Origin: Quatrionicoccus australiensis | GTDB taxonomy: Bacteria; Pseudomonadota; Gammaproteobacteria; Burkholderiales; Rhodocyclaceae | Direction of reading: 5' to 3' | Length of the DNA: 64,000 bases | Assembly (NCBI RefSeq): GCF_020510425.1 | Contig: NZ_JAHBAH010000001.1 | Location: 1,054,001-1,118,000, forward strand | Part shown: piece by piece, positions 1-7,956 of the stretch | Layout: every line of letters starts with the position of its first letter | Numbering within the stretch: the stretch's first letter is position 1 | The notes under the pieces: model-generated | What the model was told of the DNA's origin: nothing | The model's database searches: none | What the model saw: only the letters and a program-made list of their open reading frames with translations | Program-made: the position numbers and the translations under genes

Positions 1-1
1 C

Positions 2-424
2 GACTACATCCTCGGCGTCGGCTACTACGCGCCACGGTCAACCGCCGACGATGCCCGCAAACTGCTCGACGCGGCGAGCGCCGAGGTGCGCAAGTCAGGC
101 ATTCGCAGCGCCGCCGGCAAGTTCAACGACACGCGCGGCAGCTTCGTGCGCGACGACCTTTACGTCTTTGCCGTCAACCTGGAAAGCGGCAAGTTCGAGG
201 CGCACGGCATGAACCCGAAATGGGTCGGCACCGATGCCAGCGACCTTCACGATGTCGAAGGACATCCGCTGATCCGCGAGATGATCGAACTGGCCCGGAG
301 CAAGGGCGAAGGCACGGTCGATTACGTCTGGCGCAACCCGGTGACCAATGCGGTCGAGAAAAAACGCACTTTCATCCGGCGCGAAAACGGCAGCCTGATC
401 GGCGTCGGCTTCTACAGCGAATAA
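2..424 (+). CDS. Cache-domain protein, C-terminal fragment (5' end outside window)
   Basis: The reading frame is open from the left edge and stops at 424, so only the last 140 or so residues are present. The visible part has a DYILGVGYY segment, then LYVFAVNLESG, a GTDASDLHDVEG stretch, and a C-terminal block KKRTFIRRENGSLIGVGFY. This repeating beta pattern ending in a VGVGFYS-like strand is typical of single-cache (type 2) ligand-binding domains, found in periplasmic sensors and chemoreceptors. No signalling domain follows, so it is probably a free-standing cache protein; the missing N-terminus could hold a signal peptide or a second cache copy. The ligand is unknown. It converges with the chemoreceptor on the other strand, and a terminator lies between them. 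Confidence 0.75.
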   Translation, partial: DYILGVGYYAPRSTADDARKLLDAASAEVRKSGIRSAAGKFNDTRGSFVRDDLYVFAVNLESGKFEAHGMNPKWVGTDASDLHDVEGHPLIREMIELARSKGEGTVDYVWRNPVTNAVEKKRTFIRRENGSLIGVGFYSE

Positions 425-431
425 TTCGGGC

Positions 432-462
432 AAAAAAACGCCCGCTCCATAAGAAGCGGGCG
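432..462 (-). terminator. Rho-independent terminator of the chemoreceptor gene
   Basis: An 8-bp GC stem (cgcccgct / agcgggcg, 439-446 with 455-462) is followed on the minus strand by a run of seven T (432-438). It lies 46 nt past the stop of the chemoreceptor gene. No T-run follows on the plus strand. Confidence 0.85.
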
Positions 463-507
463 CTATCAGAGAACATCCGGCCCCCCGACCGGGTGTTCGG
501 CACGCGC

Positions 508-2115
508 TCAGACCCGGTACTGGGCCACGACCCGATGCATTTCCTCGGCCAGACCAGCCAGTTCGCCGGCCGTGTCGGAGGTCGCACTCGATGCCGAGCT
601 GTTTTCTTCCGACATCTGGGCGATATGTTCGACCTGCTGCGCGATGCTGGTGCTCGCCATGCTCTGTTCGCGAATCGCGCTGCTGATGTCGCCAACCATG
701 TCGACCGCCTGACGCGAACTGCTGCCGATTGCCTGGATCGCCACATTGGCCTGTTCGGCACTGCTCACCCCGGCTTCGACCTTGTCCACCACCTGGCGGA
801 TACCCTGCACGGCCGACTGGGCACTGGTCTGCATCTCGGCAATGGTCTTGCCGATTTCCTGGGTCGATTGCGTCGTCCGCTCGGCCAGCTTGCGCACTTC
901 GTCGGCAACCACCGCGAAACCGCGCCCCTGCTCGCCGGCCCGCGCCGCTTCGATCGCGGCATTGAGCGCCAGCAGGTTGGTCTGATCGGCCACTTCCTTG
1001 ATCACCGCCACGACATGGCTGATCCGCTCGCTCTGCTGTTCAAGGCAGGAAATCTGGTCGGCGGCGCTACGTACGGTTTCGGCAATGCCGTTGATGCCGC
1101 TGACGGTCTGGCCAATGATGCTTTCGCCACGCTGCGCCTGCTCGCCGGAGGACAGCGACAGCTCGTTGGCTTCGCGGGCGCGGTCGGCAACGTGGTTGAT
1201 GCTGACCGTCATTTCCTCGACCGTCGCCGCCATGCTGGAAGCCGCTTCGCTCTGTTGCGAGGAGGCAATCGACATCTGGGTCGACGAAGTCGCGACACGG
1301 TTGGCCGCCGAATTCACCGCCGTCGTGTGACGGGAAATTTCCTTAAGGCTCCCCTGCAGACGATCGAGCAGGCGATTGAAGGCACCGGCCGCCTTGGCTA
1401 CCTCGTCTTCGCCCTTGACCGGCAGACGGCCGGTGAAATCGAGCGAGCTTTCGATACGCGAGAAGATTTCGACCATGCCGCCCAGCGATGACGTGACATG
1501 GCTGTAAAGCAGGAAGCCCATCGTCCCGGTCAGCGCCATGGCGAGCAGGATGACCAGCGTTGAAACGGTCTTGCCGCTCGAGTAGGCCTCTTCCGCCTTT
1601 TGCACTTCCTGCTCGGCCAGCGACTCGTTGTACTTGGCATGCGCCTCGATGTTCTCGCTGATCTTCTTGGAGATTTCACCGGCCGGGCCCATGCCGGCCT
1701 TGGCCTTGTCGGGTTGCCCCGCCTTGGTCGCCGACAAGGCAACGTCAAGCAGAGGGATGTAATCCTTGACCAGGCTGCGGGTCGTCTCCAGGTACTGCTT
1801 GTCCTTGTCATCGCTGATCAGCTTTTCATAAGCGAGAATATGCTGATCGATTTCCTGCTTGGCAGATTCGATCCGCTTTTCGTAAGCCGGTCGCTGTTCC
1901 TCATTGCTGACCAGGAAGCCAAGCACGGCAACCCGCAAGCGCAGGAAGCTGCTGTCCATGTTGGCAACCTTGCGAATACTCGGAATCGAATTTTCGTTGG
2001 CGTACTTCAGGTTGGCATCGATCGCCCCCATCTGGCGCAGGCCGAACAGGCCAACCACGATCAGGCCGGCGACGGCCACCAAAATCAAGATGGCCAAACG
2101 TTTTGCAATAGTCAT
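508..2115 (-). CDS. Methyl-accepting chemotaxis protein with four-helix-bundle sensor
   Basis: This is a transmembrane chemoreceptor of 535 residues. A first membrane helix lies at about residues 7-27 ([20 protein letters not shown]). A periplasmic four-helix bundle (TarH / 4HB_MCP type) fills about 30-185, a second membrane helix lies at about 188-210, and a HAMP linker follows ([20 protein letters not shown]). The cytoplasmic signalling hairpin is canonical, with [20 protein letters not shown] and [10 protein letters not shown]. No C-terminal CheR-docking pentapeptide is seen; the protein ends VVAQYRV. I chose the ATG at 2115 because GGGGGAG lies just ahead of it; a TTG five codons upstream is less likely. 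Ligand unknown. It is the last gene of a minus-strand run and has its own terminator. Confidence 0.95.
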   Translation of the reverse strand: MTIAKRLAILILVAVAGLIVVGLFGLRQMGAIDANLKYANENSIPSIRKVANMDSSFLRLRVAVLGFLVSNEEQRPAYEKRIESAKQEIDQHILAYEKLISDDKDKQYLETTRSLVKDYIPLLDVALSATKAGQPDKAKAGMGPAGEISKKISENIEAHAKYNESLAEQEVQKAEEAYSSGKTVSTLVILLAMALTGTMGFLLYSHVTSSLGGMVEIFSRIESSLDFTGRLPVKGEDEVAKAAGAFNRLLDRLQGSLKEISRHTTAVNSAANRVATSSTQMSIASSQQSEAASSMAATVEEMTVSINHVADRAREANELSLSSGEQAQRGESIIGQTVSGINGIAETVRSAADQISCLEQQSERISHVVAVIKEVADQTNLLALNAAIEAARAGEQGRGFAVVADEVRKLAERTTQSTQEIGKTIAEMQTSAQSAVQGIRQVVDKVEAGVSSAEQANVAIQAIGSSSRQAVDMVGDISSAIREQSMASTSIAQQVEHIAQMSEENSSASSATSDTAGELAGLAEEMHRVVAQYRV

Positions 2116-2147
2116 TTTGTCTCCCCCCAATTAACGCAACATATTAC

Positions 2148-2162
2148 TTTACGCATAGTAAA
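2148..2162. promoter_or_regulatory. Inverted repeat upstream of the chemoreceptor gene
   Basis: TTTAC-GCATA-GTAAA is a perfect 5-bp inverted repeat about 33-47 nt ahead of the chemoreceptor ATG, in the AT-rich stretch where the promoter should lie. A regulator site is possible, but no family can be assigned. Confidence 0.3.
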
Positions 2163-2237
2163 CCGGGTTCGGAAGAAAAACGAGTCATTGCACGCGCAAG
2201 CCAGGCAAGCGCCGAGAAATTGTCCGGAATGCCCCTG

Positions 2238-2618
2238 CTACAGCCAGGGCAGGACTTGCCGACGCAGGGCAACGCTGACGATATAGGCGTAGGCCAGCAC
2301 CGCCAGAAACAGGAAGACGATGCGCCCGTTTCTGCTTCTGCAGCGCTTGAGTGCCAGCGCGCCGCAAACGATGTAGACGAGCAGGCCACCCAGCTTGGCG
2401 CTCAGCCAGTCCTGTGCCAGCGGATACTGGCCGCTAGACCAGGCCAGCCAAAGTGCGCTGCCGAGCAACAGGCTATCGAGCAGATGCGGCAGACGCCGGG
2501 TCAGGCGCGCCTGCAACAGCGGCGAGGAACGCAGCATCCAGATGCCGCGCAAGGCGAAGCCGAGACCGCTCAGCACGACACAGCCGACGTGCAGGTATTT
2601 GACTGCGAGATAGCTCAT
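2238..2618 (-). CDS. SirB2-family small integral membrane protein
   Basis: The 126-residue protein has four evident hydrophobic helices: YLAVKYLHVGCVVLSGLGFA, LLDSLLLGSALWLAW, LGGLLVYIVCGALAL and IVFLFLAVLAYAYIVSVAL. Length, the N-terminal KYLHVGCVVLS motif and the four-helix layout match the SirB2 (YchQ) family, whose molecular role is not established. The ATG overlaps the stop of the upstream membrane-protein gene (ATGA), so the two are probably translationally coupled. Longer open frames continue upstream of this ATG but run through the neighbouring gene in another frame and are not coding. Confidence 0.85.
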   Translation of the reverse strand: MSYLAVKYLHVGCVVLSGLGFALRGIWMLRSSPLLQARLTRRLPHLLDSLLLGSALWLAWSSGQYPLAQDWLSAKLGGLLVYIVCGALALKRCRSRNGRIVFLFLAVLAYAYIVSVALRRQVLPWL

Positions 2619-3910
2619 GCCGCCAGTTTCTCGCGAATCACGGCACCATGCTGCCGGTAACGCCGCAGCGCCGCCAGCAGGTTGAAAGCCAGCCCGCCGC
2701 TGGCCAGCATCAGCGCCAGCCCGGCCGGCCGCGCCAGCCAGTCGGGAAAGACGACCGCAGCGAGCAGCAGCACGACAGCCAGCAACCAGGCCTTCATTTG
2801 GCGCTGCATGGCGAGATCGGGCAGGATGCGGCTCATGTTCGGGGCCGGCAGCTTGCCCTGCCCCTGGTTCTGCAGATGCAGCCAGGCGAGGAAAGGCACG
2901 ATCTTGTAAAGCATGCCGATGATGAAAGGCAGAAAACCGCCGGCGATCAGCAAAATCCCGAAAAACAGGGGCCAGCCGGGCAACTCGGCAAGCTTGGGCG
3001 CGAGCGCAGCGGTCAACAGCATGCAAAGGGCAAAAATGCTCGCGACCAGACCGAGTTGCCAGTAACGATAGGTCGCATCGGCACGCGCCCGCCGGCGCCG
3101 GCCTTGTAAACGCAGGGTCAGGCCGGCAAAGGCCAGCCCGGCCAGCGCCAACCCGGCCTGGGCCACTCGCACCAGCAGCGGCATGGCGAGCAGCACGGCC
3201 AGGCTCCACAACAGCAACAGGCCGATGATCAGCAACGGGAACAACCAGCCGGGCCGCGCCGGATAACCCGGCGTCAGCTGGAACATCGGTACCACGACAT
3301 AGGCCACGGCAGCCAGCAAGACGCCGGCCCAGCCAGCCAGGCCCAAGCCGGCGTGCAGATCGGTCAGTTCCGGCAGGGGCAAGGCCCAGCCGCGCGCCAT
3401 GGCCAGCGCCAGCACGACACCGAGGCCGGCAACGGTCAACAGGCCAAAAAAAGCCAATTTCAAACCTCGGATGGTCGGGCTGGTCGATGGCACAGCAAAC
3501 AAGGCGCGCCCGCCGACGATCAGGAAGACGAGAACACCCAGGCCGAGCAGCCCGGCGCCGCTTTCGAGCAGCAGCGGTTGGCCGAAATAAAACCCGGCCG
3601 CCAGCAGCAGGACGCCACCGCTCAGGCAGGGATGAACAACGGCGGCGACGCGCAGCGGCTGCGCCAGGTTGGCGCCGGCTACCACCGGCAGAATCTGGAT
3701 CAGCGCACCGAGCATGACCTGCAGCATGAAACCGACCGTCATCAGGTGCGTGGCCGCCAACGTGGCCGGCAACCAGCGCGAGGCAAACAGGTCAGGGCCA
3801 TCGATCAGCAACAGCAAACCGGCGAGCAGCGCAAAGAGCGGCGCCGTGATGAAGAAGCGCAGCGGCGCGGCAAAGGGCGGCGCGTTTTCGAAGGAAAGCA
3901 GTGCCTGCAT
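2615..3910 (-). CDS. Multi-pass membrane protein, NnrS / heme-copper oxidase subunit I-like
   Basis: The protein has 431 residues and is almost entirely hydrophobic, with roughly eleven or twelve transmembrane helices and short polar loops. Histidines sit inside helices at positions reminiscent of heme or metal ligands: the THLMTVGF, VVHPCLSGG, DLHAGLGLAGW and LAWLHLQNQG segments. This resembles NnrS and related proteins distantly like heme-copper oxidase subunit I, which in other proteobacteria go with nitric oxide or denitrification genes. The assignment is by pattern only. It lies between DUF2249 / hemerythrin and SirB2 genes and shares a 4-nt overlap with sirB2. Its job is unknown; NO stress or respiratory chemistry is the best guess from the neighbours. 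Confidence 0.65.
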   Translation of the reverse strand: MQALLSFENAPPFAAPLRFFITAPLFALLAGLLLLIDGPDLFASRWLPATLAATHLMTVGFMLQVMLGALIQILPVVAGANLAQPLRVAAVVHPCLSGGVLLLAAGFYFGQPLLLESGAGLLGLGVLVFLIVGGRALFAVPSTSPTIRGLKLAFFGLLTVAGLGVVLALAMARGWALPLPELTDLHAGLGLAGWAGVLLAAVAYVVVPMFQLTPGYPARPGWLFPLLIIGLLLLWSLAVLLAMPLLVRVAQAGLALAGLAFAGLTLRLQGRRRRARADATYRYWQLGLVASIFALCMLLTAALAPKLAELPGWPLFFGILLIAGGFLPFIIGMLYKIVPFLAWLHLQNQGQGKLPAPNMSRILPDLAMQRQMKAWLLAVVLLLAAVVFPDWLARPAGLALMLASGGLAFNLLAALRRYRQHGAVIREKLAA

Positions 3911-3934
3911 GGGAAAGCCGCTCGTTTCGGCCGT

Positions 3935-4174
3935 TCAGCGTGAAATCAGGATTTCGAAGGTGCCGTCGGGCAACAGTTCGGTGCTGTAGGCATGCCCGTT
4001 CCGCGTCAGGACCTGGTAGAGCGGATGCGGCTCACGGTAGAGCAGGAGCAGCATTTTTTCGCCCGGCTGAAGCGTATCGAGCATTTCCATGGTCTGCACG
4101 AAAGGCTCGGGCGGCTCCATGAAGCGGGCGTCGACGACATGCGGCGTTTTGGCGTGAAGCGGGGTGTCAGTCAT
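3935..4174 (-). CDS. DUF2249 domain protein
   Basis: A 79-residue soluble protein. It has VVDARFMEPPEPFVQTMEML near the start, GEKMLLLLYREPHPLYQVL in the middle, and a C-terminal GTFEILISR strand. This is the pattern of DUF2249 / TusA-like small alpha-beta proteins: an 'ARxxxPPEP' start, a helix, then an 'REPHPLY' loop. The family often sits beside hemerythrin-like and denitrification genes. The start is set by the ATG that overlaps the stop of the hemerythrin gene (ATGA); longer upstream frames lie inside that gene. No catalytic residues can be named. Confidence 0.85.
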   Translation of the reverse strand: MTDTPLHAKTPHVVDARFMEPPEPFVQTMEMLDTLQPGEKMLLLLYREPHPLYQVLTRNGHAYSTELLPDGTFEILISR

Positions 4175-4617
4175 ACCAGGGCAAGGTCGCTGTTCAGGCG
4201 TTCGAGCACGGCCGGCAGTTCGCCCGGCAAGTGCTGATCGCACATCGGGTAGAGAATGTTCTCTTCCTTCATGTTGTGCTGCTGCATCATGATGACCAGG
4301 GTTTCGGCCACGCCGAGATAGTCGTCGGCATTACCGGCCGCCAGCGCGGCGGCGGCATCGTCGAGCAGCGTGCGCATCTGGGTGTGCTCAAGGCGCATGA
4401 CCTGGGTCGGCCCCATGCTCATGCCGGTCTTCGCCTCGAAAGTCGGGAACAGCGTTTTTTCCTCGGCAGCGAAATGCGCCAGCATCGCCTGCCGGAAGCA
4501 GGCAAAGGCCGCGGCGGCCGTGCTTATCTTGTTTTCGGCCATCGCCTCTTCGGCAACGGCAAAAAGATCGTCGCAATGGCGATGATCGTCGGTCATCAGA
4601 CTGCGGATAGTGGTCAT
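4171..4617 (-). CDS. Hemerythrin-like di-iron protein
   Basis: A 148-residue, mostly helical cytoplasmic protein. Histidine and acidic ligands are spaced as in the hemerythrin HHE fold: DDHRHCDDLF near residue 10, HFAAEEKTLFPTFE near 48, EHTQMRTLLDD near 78, and QQHNMKEENILYPMCD near 113. Hemerythrin domains bind O2 or NO at a non-heme di-iron site; many act in sensing, storage or repair of iron-sulfur clusters. It is the first gene of hemerythrin-DUF2249-membrane protein-sirB2. A strong Fnr-type box lies about 60 nt ahead of its start, which suggests induction under low oxygen. Confidence 0.9.
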   Translation of the reverse strand: MTTIRSLMTDDHRHCDDLFAVAEEAMAENKISTAAAAFACFRQAMLAHFAAEEKTLFPTFEAKTGMSMGPTQVMRLEHTQMRTLLDDAAAALAAGNADDYLGVAETLVIMMQQHNMKEENILYPMCDQHLPGELPAVLERLNSDLALV

Positions 4618-4643
4618 GGCGGGCTCCTGCGTTGGGAAAACCC

Positions 4644-4685
4644 ATTGTCCGGAGCGCTACCGCCCGCATCTTTGACCACGATCAA
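4644..4685 (-). promoter_or_regulatory. Candidate class II Fnr/Dnr-type promoter for the hemerythrin operon
   Basis: TTGACCACGATCAA (4672-4685) matches the Fnr/Crp-family consensus TTGAT-N4-ATCAA at 9 of 10 defined positions. Read on the minus strand, a possible -10 GACAAT lies at 4649-4644. A start point near 4637 would put the box centre at -41.5, the standard class II activating position. The match is seen in the sequence; binding is inferred. Confidence 0.6.
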
Positions 4686-4696
4686 ATCCGCAAAAA

Positions 4697-5437
4697 TCAG
4701 GCGCTGACGATCCCGACCTGCAATTCGTCAAACCAGTTGATGAAGCGTGCCACGTCCGCCCCCTGGTAAATCGCGCCGTGCTGCGGGCAGAGCATGTCGA
4801 TATCCATCTGCGACACCCGCTCGCACCAGCGCCGCTTGGCTTCGTTCGAGCCCATCCAGCGCCGGTGAAAACCTTCGGCATGCCGGATGTGGCGGTCGAA
4901 ATCCTCGACGAACAGGCCGGTCTCGCCCGCTGGCAGCAGGGCTGCGCCGACATCGCCGGAAAACATTACCTTGGCGATCTTGTCGTAGAGATTGAAGTTG
5001 CCGGAGGAGTGCAGGTAATGCGCCGGCACCGCCTGCAGGATCAGGCCTTCGAGCGAAATTTCCGAACCCTGGTCCGGGATCGAGACAAACGTATCGGCGG
5101 TACCACCGAAGTGCGGAATGAAACTGCTCCACAGCCAGCTGATATGGCAGCGCATGCCCGGATTGAATTCCAGCCAGAGCGCCAGGGATGAACAGATATC
5201 GGGATCCTGGTGCGATGCGAAGATGCCGGCCAGCGCGGTCGGATCGAACTCGGCAGAAAGCGCCGAAAAGACCGCCGGGAAAATCTCGGCTCCGCCCGGA
5301 TCGACCAGCAGGCCGCGCCCGCCGTTGGTCACCAGGTATTCGTTGGTATCGACGATGAAGTCCGGCTTGGCCGGATCGCGAACGATCGCCACCCACTTGT
5401 GGTTGCCGTCCTGAAAAATGGTTTTTGTCGTTTTCAT
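4697..5437 (-). CDS. Oxygen-binding di-iron protein (ODP) of the metallo-beta-lactamase / flavodiiron class
   Basis: The protein has 246 residues and consists of one metallo-beta-lactamase domain of the flavodiiron type, without flavodoxin or rubredoxin modules. Candidate di-iron ligands are all visible: ASHQDPDI (His-x-Asp-x-Asp, about residue 75), AHYLHSSGN (His, about 140), MFSGDVGA (Asp, about 160) and CPQHGAIY (His, about 220). LVDPGG precedes them. The usual first motif HxHxDH of hydrolases is replaced by HQDPD, as in ODP and flavodiiron proteins. Known ODPs bind O2 at the di-iron site and in spirochetes pass the signal to a cytosolic chemoreceptor. Here the gene lies 20 nt behind a soluble chemoreceptor-like gene, which fits that role. 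A GGAG-rich ribosome site precedes the ATG. Confidence 0.85.
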   Translation of the reverse strand: MKTTKTIFQDGNHKWVAIVRDPAKPDFIVDTNEYLVTNGGRGLLVDPGGAEIFPAVFSALSAEFDPTALAGIFASHQDPDICSSLALWLEFNPGMRCHISWLWSSFIPHFGGTADTFVSIPDQGSEISLEGLILQAVPAHYLHSSGNFNLYDKIAKVMFSGDVGAALLPAGETGLFVEDFDRHIRHAEGFHRRWMGSNEAKRRWCERVSQMDIDMLCPQHGAIYQGADVARFINWFDELQVGIVSA

Positions 5438-5457
5438 TGCTTTCTCCCCCTCCCGCT

Positions 5458-6090
5458 TCAGTTGCCGGTAAAAAACGCCGAGCGGCGCAGTGCTTCGAGC
5501 GAGAGATGGATTTCTTCGACGATGTTGTCGAATTCGCCCGACACCTGGGCCAGCGGCACGGCAAAGGCCTGGCCGTAGGCGGCTTCGATTTTGGCCGATT
5601 TGGCGAGTACACCGCCCAGTTCGACCATCCGGAAAGCATCTTCCATGGCCAGCTTGAGCTGCCGGCGCAGGCTGGCCAGTTGCGCCTCATGCTGCTCGCT
5701 CTTGCCCTGGCGCCGTTGCAGAATGGCGGTCAACGCATCCTGCGGCGCCAATTTGCTGGCATCGATCAGCAAACGCGTGAAACGCAGATCCTGGAGCATC
5801 ACCGAAACCTCGTTGACGCAGGCATAGACCAGCTTGGTCAGCGTATCCATGCAGGTCCGCAGGTCCTGCGAAAAAACCCGGAATTCGTTGGAGAGCACGC
5901 CGAAGCCGCGTGCCGCAGTCCCCGCCCGCTTGGCGAGGAAAATGGCGTTGAGCGCCATGATGTTGATCTTGAAGGAAACACCGACGACCCGCTTGATCTC
6001 TTCATTGATACGGACAATGCGCAGCAGGTCGTCACCCGCCTGCGGCCCTTGCTCGATTGTCGTCGGGAAATTCGTCATTGCAGGCACCAT
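5458..6090 (-). CDS. Small soluble protein with a degenerate chemoreceptor signalling hairpin
   Basis: A 210-residue protein with no membrane helix. Residues about 28-80 match the tip of the chemoreceptor signalling domain but have drifted: IMALNAIFLAKRAGTAARGF for the usual [20 protein letters not shown], then LSNEFRVFSQDL for [11 protein letters not shown]. The glutamate and arginine of the tip are kept. The rest (residues 85-210) is helical and not recognised. It may bind CheA/CheW weakly, or act as an adaptor that joins a sensor protein to receptor arrays. Its partner is probably the ODP encoded immediately downstream. The ATG at 6090 is used; an in-frame ATG four codons later is equally possible. 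Confidence 0.7.
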   Translation of the reverse strand: MVPAMTNFPTTIEQGPQAGDDLLRIVRINEEIKRVVGVSFKINIMALNAIFLAKRAGTAARGFGVLSNEFRVFSQDLRTCMDTLTKLVYACVNEVSVMLQDLRFTRLLIDASKLAPQDALTAILQRRQGKSEQHEAQLASLRRQLKLAMEDAFRMVELGGVLAKSAKIEAAYGQAFAVPLAQVSGEFDNIVEEIHLSLEALRRSAFFTGN

Positions 6091-6166
6091 GGGGTTTCCA
6101 GCCAGCGGCTACTGTATCAATTCAGGCCGCTGGTGGATAGCCCACGCTACTGCAAGGGGGATGCCG

Positions 6167-7915
6167 CTATTTTTCCAGCACGTAGGTACCGGGTGCGTCG
6201 GCCAGCGCCGGGAACTTGCGGTTGGCGGCCGGATAGGCGTCGACCAGATTGCCGGTGCGTTCGCCCAGCCACTGCGTCCAGTCTTCCCACCAGGTGCCTG
6301 GCCGCTTCTCGGCGCGCTCCTGCCAGTGTTCCCAGTGCTCGTTGCGTTCCGGCTCGGCAATCCAGTAGGCCCGCTTCGGCGGATTGGCCGGCGGGTTGAC
6401 GATGCCGAGAATGTGACCGGAGGTCGACAGCACGAAACGCACCGGCGCGGCGACATTGACGTACTTGCGGATGCGGTAGCACTGCTTCCACGGTGCGATG
6501 TGGTCGTCCTCGGCGGTCACCGCGTAGAGCGGCTGCACGATGCGGTCGAGATCGATGCTTTCGCCGGCGATGGTCAGCTTGTCGCGCTTGACCAGGTTGT
6601 TTTCGAGATACATCTCGTGCAGGTAATAGGAGTGCATGGCCTGCGGCATGCGCGTCGCGTCCACGTTCCAGAACAGCACATCGAACGGCGGCAGCTTTTC
6701 ACCGAGCAGGTAGCTACTGACCCAGTAATGCCAGATCAGGCTGTTCGAGCGCAGCAGGCGGAAGGAGGTCGCCATTTCGGTGCCGTCAAGATAGCCCTTT
6801 TTCGCCATCGACTCTTCAAGCGCCGCGATGCAGGCGTCGTCGATGAAGACATCGATGTCGCCCGGATGCGAGAAGTCGGTCAGCGTAGTGAACAGCGTCC
6901 AGTGCGCGACCGGCACCTTGTCGGCGCCAAAGCGCTTGTTGGCCCAGGCCATGTAGGTCGACACCAGCGTACCGCCGATGCAGTAGCCGACCAGATGCAC
7001 CTGCGGCACCTTGCAGAATTCGCAGGCGACGCGCACCGCTTCGTTGACACCTTCGAGCAAGTAATCGTCGAGGCGGACATCGGCCAGTTCGGGGCCGGGA
7101 TTCTTCCAGCTGGTGATGAACACCGAGAAGCCCTGGTCGGTCAGGTACTTGACCAGACTCTTCTTGGGATTCAGGTCGAGGATGTAGAACTTGTTGATCC
7201 ACGGCGTCGTGATGACGATGGGCATCGCCCGCACCTTGTCGGTGGTCGGCGTGTAATGAATGATCTCGACCAGGCGGTTGCGGAACACCACCTTGCCCGG
7301 CGTCGTCGCCAGATCCTGGCCGACCGTGAAGGCATCGGGCTCGACCATCTGGATGTTCTTGGCCTTGGCATCGCGCTGGAAATTTTCCCAACCCAGTTTC
7401 AGGCTTTCGCCATTGGTCTCGACGCAGCGCTGCATCGCCACCGGATTGAGCCAGAAGAAATTGGTCGGCGCCACCATGTTCAGCCATTCGCGCAACCAGA
7501 AGGCGGCACGACGCCGCTCCTTGTCGGACATGCCTGGCGTCTCGAAGTACATGTCCTGCAGCCGGTGGGTGAAGGCCAGGTACCATTCCTTGATGATGTC
7601 CCAGGAGGCCGACTCGGTCCACAACGGATTGGCAAAACGCGCATCATCGCCGTGCGGCGTGATGACGTCGGTTGAAGGCAGCCCCATGGCCCGCCGCGTG
7701 ACATGCGACTGCAGAGCAAAAAGATCGCCCGACAGGGCGTTGACCGCCCGCGTCAGTTCCTGCGGATGCATCATCCACGCCATCTGGGCGTTGAGCAGGG
7801 AAGTCGTGACGCCATAGGGGTCGAAGGCATTGCTGACCGCCTTGCCGACCGACTCGAGGGGACTCAGGCTGCTGATATCGACACTGTTATGACGCGAGGA
7901 CGAATTACCGGACAT
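6167..7915 (-). CDS. phaC: Class I poly(3-hydroxyalkanoate) synthase
   Basis: PhaC polymerises (R)-3-hydroxyacyl-CoA into PHA granules and releases CoA. The protein has 582 residues, usual for class I. The lipase-like box GYCIGG places the catalytic cysteine at residue 312. The other members of the triad are Asp471 (AEDDHIAPW) and His501 (TSGHILGIVNPP). The N-terminal PhaC_N region carries NFFWLNPVAMQRCVETNGES, and the C-terminus contains KRAYWIAEPER. No phaA, phaB or phasin gene lies next to it in this window, so this is an isolated copy, and the genome may hold others. An inverted repeat sits 28 nt ahead of the start. Confidence 0.97.
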   Translation of the reverse strand: MSGNSSSRHNSVDISSLSPLESVGKAVSNAFDPYGVTTSLLNAQMAWMMHPQELTRAVNALSGDLFALQSHVTRRAMGLPSTDVITPHGDDARFANPLWTESASWDIIKEWYLAFTHRLQDMYFETPGMSDKERRRAAFWLREWLNMVAPTNFFWLNPVAMQRCVETNGESLKLGWENFQRDAKAKNIQMVEPDAFTVGQDLATTPGKVVFRNRLVEIIHYTPTTDKVRAMPIVITTPWINKFYILDLNPKKSLVKYLTDQGFSVFITSWKNPGPELADVRLDDYLLEGVNEAVRVACEFCKVPQVHLVGYCIGGTLVSTYMAWANKRFGADKVPVAHWTLFTTLTDFSHPGDIDVFIDDACIAALEESMAKKGYLDGTEMATSFRLLRSNSLIWHYWVSSYLLGEKLPPFDVLFWNVDATRMPQAMHSYYLHEMYLENNLVKRDKLTIAGESIDLDRIVQPLYAVTAEDDHIAPWKQCYRIRKYVNVAAPVRFVLSTSGHILGIVNPPANPPKRAYWIAEPERNEHWEHWQERAEKRPGTWWEDWTQWLGERTGNLVDAYPAANRKFPALADAPGTYVLEK

Positions 7916-7942
7916 GGCGCTTACCTCTTCCTGAATGCTTAC

Positions 7943-7956
7943 TGACTAGAGAGTCA
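7943..7956. promoter_or_regulatory. TetR-type inverted repeat ahead of phaC
   Basis: TGACT-AGAG-AGTCA is a perfect 5-bp inverted repeat with a 4-nt spacer, placed between the stop of the beta-CASP gene and the phaC ATG. On the minus strand it reads ATGACTCTCTAGTCAGTAAG, close to the element ahead of yhiI (29717-29730). The shape fits a TetR-family operator; the regulator is not in the window. Confidence 0.4.

Noticed and set aside
220..1491. 423-codon plus-strand frame over the chemoreceptor gene
   Set aside because: Overlaps both the cache gene and, antisense, the chemoreceptor; no domain seen.
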